A stretch of DNA of 64,000 nucleotides from Variovorax paradoxus (GTDB lineage: Bacteria; Pseudomonadota; Gammaproteobacteria; Burkholderiales; Burkholderiaceae_C), in contig NZ_JXQQ01000008.1 of NCBI RefSeq assembly GCF_000834655.1, positions 124,001 to 188,000 of the forward strand. Reading direction: 5' to 3'. Numbering within the stretch: position 1 is the stretch's first letter; every line of letters starts with the position of its first letter. Position numbers and translations under genes: made by a program. The notes beneath the pieces were generated by a model, which saw nothing but the letters and a program-made list of their open reading frames with translations, was not told the DNA's origin and ran no database searches. This document shows positions 61,697-64,000 of this stretch, one piece after another.

Positions 61697-61858
61697 TCAC
61701 GGTTTGGGCGGCGGGTCGCGATCATCGGGAGCGCGGTCCGTTTCGGGCTCGGCGTCGTCGTGCAATTCACCCTTGCTGCGGCCGGAAAACATGGTCCACC
61801 AGATGATCAAAATGAACACGAGTCCCGCGGCGAGGGCTTCAAGCAGAATCAAACCCAT
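61697..61858 (-). CDS. Small single-pass membrane protein divergent from mltA
   Basis: A 53-aa protein: MGLILLEALAAGLVFILII forms a membrane helix, then WWTMFSGRSKGE and a Pro/Asp-rich tail. Similar short proteins occur in Comamonadaceae, so it looks real rather than a shadow. Its start codon overlaps the mltA start codon by two bases on the opposite strand. Function unknown. Confidence 0.6.
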   Translation of the reverse strand: MGLILLEALAAGLVFILIIWWTMFSGRSKGELHDDAEPETDRAPDDRDPPPKP

Positions 61859-63005
61859 GAGAAATGGACTCCAGTGGCTGGTCGGGCTTGCGATCGTAGC
61901 AACGCTCGCCGGCTGTTCCGTCGGCCCCCGCGTGCCCGACGCCCCCACCCGACCTTCCGCCACCCCGCCGCGCGACCTCGGGCCGCTGACCGGCTCGCTC
62001 ACGCACCCCAAGAGCCGCTGGGTGCCGGTCGGCTGGGCGGAGCTCCCGGGCTTCGGCGAAGACCCGCTGCACGAAGCCTGGATCGCGCTCTTGGCCAACT
62101 GCTCGCGCCCCAACGCCGCCTTCGCGCCGCTGTGCCGCGAGGTGCGCCAGCTGGCCATCGCCACGCCCGAAGAGCAGCGCCAGTGGATGACCGACCGGCT
62201 GCAGCCCTACCGCGTCGAGTCGCTCGCGGGCCAGAGCGAAGGCAAGCTCACCAGCTATTACGAGCCGGTGTACGAAGCCTCCCGCGTCCCCAACGCCACC
62301 TTCAGCGTGCCGCTCTATCAGGCGCCGGATGGCCTCGTGCCCAAGCGCCCCTGGTACACGCGCCAGGAAATCGAGACCCTGCCCGAAGCCCAGGCCGCCC
62401 TGCGCGGCCGCGAGATCGCGTGGATGGCCGACCCCATCGATGCGCTGATGCTGCACATCCAGGGCTCCGGGCGCCTGCGCATCACCGAGGCCAACGGTTA
62501 CCAGCACACGGTCCGCGTGGCCTTCTCGGCCACCAACGAGCAGCCCTACCGCAGCGTGCAGCAGTGGCTCATGAGCCAGGGCGTGAGCAAGGTGGGCAAG
62601 TGGCCCGACGACACCAAGGCCTGGGCCGTGCAGAACCCGCAGCGCGTGTCGCAGCTTCTGTGGAGCAATCCGCGCTACGTGTTCTTCCGCGAGGAAACGA
62701 TGAGCGAGGTCGATGCGGCCTTCGGTCCCCGCGGCGCACAGGGCGTGCCGCTCACGGCGGGTCGATCCATCGCGGTCGACCGCGAGAGCATTCCCTACGG
62801 CACGCCGGTGTGGCTCGCATCGAGCGGGCCGGCCGCGCAGTTGCAGAAGCTGGTGGTGGCGCAGGACACCGGCAGCGCGATCCTGGGCGCAGTGCGCGCC
62901 GATTACTTCGCAGGCACCGGTCCCGATGCGGGCCGGCTGGCCGCGAGCGTGAACCAGCCGCTGCGCCTCTGGGCGCTGTGGCCGAGGCAACTGCCCGCAC
63001 CTTGA
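61857..63005 (+). CDS. mltA: Membrane-bound lytic murein transglycosylase A
   Basis: A 382-aa outer-membrane lipoprotein that cleaves glycan strands to 1,6-anhydromuropeptides. The lipobox is LAGC near residue 20. The MltA domain has SYYEPVYEAS near 139 and MLHIQGSGRLRI near 200. The C-terminal 3D domain has AVDRESIPYGTPVWL near 305 and VVAQDTGSAI with the catalytic Asp near 339. ATG 61857 gives a normal lipoprotein signal; ATG 61812 would add 15 residues before it. Confidence 0.94.
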   Translation: MRNGLQWLVGLAIVATLAGCSVGPRVPDAPTRPSATPPRDLGPLTGSLTHPKSRWVPVGWAELPGFGEDPLHEAWIALLANCSRPNAAFAPLCREVRQLAIATPEEQRQWMTDRLQPYRVESLAGQSEGKLTSYYEPVYEASRVPNATFSVPLYQAPDGLVPKRPWYTRQEIETLPEAQAALRGREIAWMADPIDALMLHIQGSGRLRITEANGYQHTVRVAFSATNEQPYRSVQQWLMSQGVSKVGKWPDDTKAWAVQNPQRVSQLLWSNPRYVFFREETMSEVDAAFGPRGAQGVPLTAGRSIAVDRESIPYGTPVWLASSGPAAQLQKLVVAQDTGSAILGAVRADYFAGTGPDAGRLAASVNQPLRLWALWPRQLPAP

Positions 63006-63068
63006 ACGGTGCGTGGTGCTGGAACAAATGCACCTGACCAGAACCTGAGCGTTTCACGCGGGTGTCAT

Positions 63069-63109
63069 GCGAAGTGCCTAACTTCGCGGGTTGATTTCCT
63101 TTTCAACCC
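63069..63109. terminator. Two tandem stem-loops between mltA and phoX
   Basis: GCGAAGT/ACTTCGC (63069-63075 with 63081-63087) and GGGTTG/CAACCC (63088-63093 with 63104-63109) are adjacent perfect hairpins. The loop of the second is T-rich. They may end the mltA transcript or act in the phoX leader. Confidence 0.5.
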
Positions 63110-63125
63110 ACGAAAGAAATTGCGC

Positions 63126-64000
63126 ATGACCGCAAACACCCGTTCCGACGAATCCGGAATCGACCTCGACGATATCGGCACCAATCCCACCGCCAATCCC
63201 TCGTTCTCCGACCTGATCGCCTCGCGCCTGAGCCGCCGCAGCCTGTTCGGCCTGGGCGTGGGCACCGCCGGCACGGCGCTGCTGCAGGCTTGCGGCGGTG
63301 GTGGCGGCGGCGGGACCAACTTCCCCATCCTGCCGCCCGCACCCGCGCCGGCACCCGCCCCCGGACCCGCACCCGCGCCTGCCCCGGGTGCAGCGCCCCT
63401 CAAGCTGAACTTCAATGCCGTGGCCAAGAGCCTGGACGACGTGGTGAGCGTGCCCGCCGGCTACACCGCCAGCGTGCTCTATCGCCTGGGCGACCCGATC
63501 GCCGCCGGCGTGCCCGCCTATGCCAACGACGGCACCGACGCACCGGCCACGTACGACCGCCGCGCCGGCGACCACCACGACGGCATGACCTTCTTCGGCA
63601 TCAACGCGTCGAACAAGTGGGACCCCGTCAACGCATCGCGCGGCCTGCTGGTGATGAACCACGAAGCCATCACGCCGCTGTTCCTGCACCCCACCGGCCA
63701 GACGGTGGTGGGCGGCGTGCGCACCGTCGCGGACGAAGTGCTGCGCGAGTTCTACCTGCACGGCGTGAGCGTGATCGAGGTCAACAAGGTCGGCAACACC
63801 TGGACCTACAAGCAGGACGCGAGCCTGAACCGCCGCGTCCACACGCTCACCGAGATGACCTTCTCGGGCCCGGCCGCCAAGACCGACGCGCTGAAGACCA
63901 AGTACTCCACCGACGGCAGCAAGACCCGCGGCACGCTGAACAACTGCGCCAACGGCACCACGCCCTGGGGCACGTACCTCACCTGCGAAGAAAACTGGGC
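63126..64000 (+). CDS. PhoX-family (DUF839) exported phosphatase, N-terminal part
   Basis: The gene runs off the window; 291 codons are visible. It begins with a long polar region and a twin-arginine signal SRRSLFGLGVG near residues 36-46, then ACGGGGGGG, a Pro/Ala repeat linker (PAPAPAPGPAPAPAPG), and the start of the DUF839 domain (GDHHDGMTFFGIN; LLVMNHEAITP). PhoX enzymes are Ca2+/Fe-dependent alkaline phosphatases exported folded by Tat. TGTCAT at 63063-63068 is a possible Pho-box half site, but the second half is poor. Confidence 0.88.
   Translation, partial: MTANTRSDESGIDLDDIGTNPTANPSFSDLIASRLSRRSLFGLGVGTAGTALLQACGGGGGGGTNFPILPPAPAPAPAPGPAPAPAPGAAPLKLNFNAVAKSLDDVVSVPAGYTASVLYRLGDPIAAGVPAYANDGTDAPATYDRRAGDHHDGMTFFGINASNKWDPVNASRGLLVMNHEAITPLFLHPTGQTVVGGVRTVADEVLREFYLHGVSVIEVNKVGNTWTYKQDASLNRRVHTLTEMTFSGPAAKTDALKTKYSTDGSKTRGTLNNCANGTTPWGTYLTCEENW

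Overview
The window is one contiguous, gene-dense, high-GC piece of a bacterial chromosome. Gene content and protein style point to the Comamonadaceae (Burkholderiales), most likely Variovorax or a close relative. The pointers are the recA-recX neighbourhood with a MarR gene, a Burkholderiales-type fimT-pilV-pilW-pilX-pilY1-pilE cluster, two TerC proteins, YaeQ, a DUF3717/DUF1289 protein and tandem OmpA-like lipoproteins. The species name is inference. No tRNA, rRNA, CRISPR array, intact insertion sequence or prophage was recognised.

Layout. 1-7.9 kb: tail of an unknown gene, birA, a TctE/TctD-type two-component pair split by a lipoprotein gene, marR, recA-recX and two hypotheticals. 7.9-11.2 kb: argC and sucCD. 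11.2-16.6 kb: a same-strand run of terC, a PP2C phosphatase, an FHA protein, a CHASE2-adenylate cyclase and a cyclic-nucleotide phosphodiesterase. 16.6-27.9 kb: type IV pilus genes, with pilA behind a sigma-54 promoter, an 0.88-kb gene-poor gap holding a decayed pilin-glycosylase remnant, the minor pilin/pilY1 operon and an intact pilin O-oligosaccharyltransferase. 27.9-33.8 kb: moaC, an M48 protease, small membrane and hypothetical proteins, and a second terC behind a yybP-ykoY (Mn2+) riboswitch. 33.8-39.5 kb: FecA-like receptor with a PepSY protein, purB and a glutathione S-transferase. 39.6-45.1 kb: five translationally coupled genes (FAD oxidoreductase, DUF1365, cyclopropane-fatty-acid-synthase-like methyltransferase, MFS transporter, SDR). 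45.3-48.5 kb: periplasmic glutathione peroxidase, a ferritin-like desaturase-type protein, and an ECF41 sigma factor with its AhpD-like target. 48.5-57.4 kb: rlpA, glnE, yhdP and a nitrilase-family hydrolase. 57.4-64 kb: a FixL/FixJ-like pair, two OmpA-like lipoproteins, mltA with a divergent small membrane protein, and the start of a Tat-exported PhoX-family protein.

How the parts work together. Regulation is the theme: three two-component systems or fragments, a cAMP make-and-break pair beside phosphoprotein-signalling domains directly upstream of pilA, an ECF41 sigma factor with matching promoters at itself and its partner, a metal riboswitch, and an SOS-type promoter for recA overlapped by a probable MarR operator. 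The lipid cluster, glutathione peroxidase, desaturase-like protein and ECF41 unit together suggest membrane-lipid and oxidative-stress functions. The least explained features are an 84-bp repeat found three times, each time 5-7 nt after a stop codon and in sense orientation, and the signalling cluster next to pilA.
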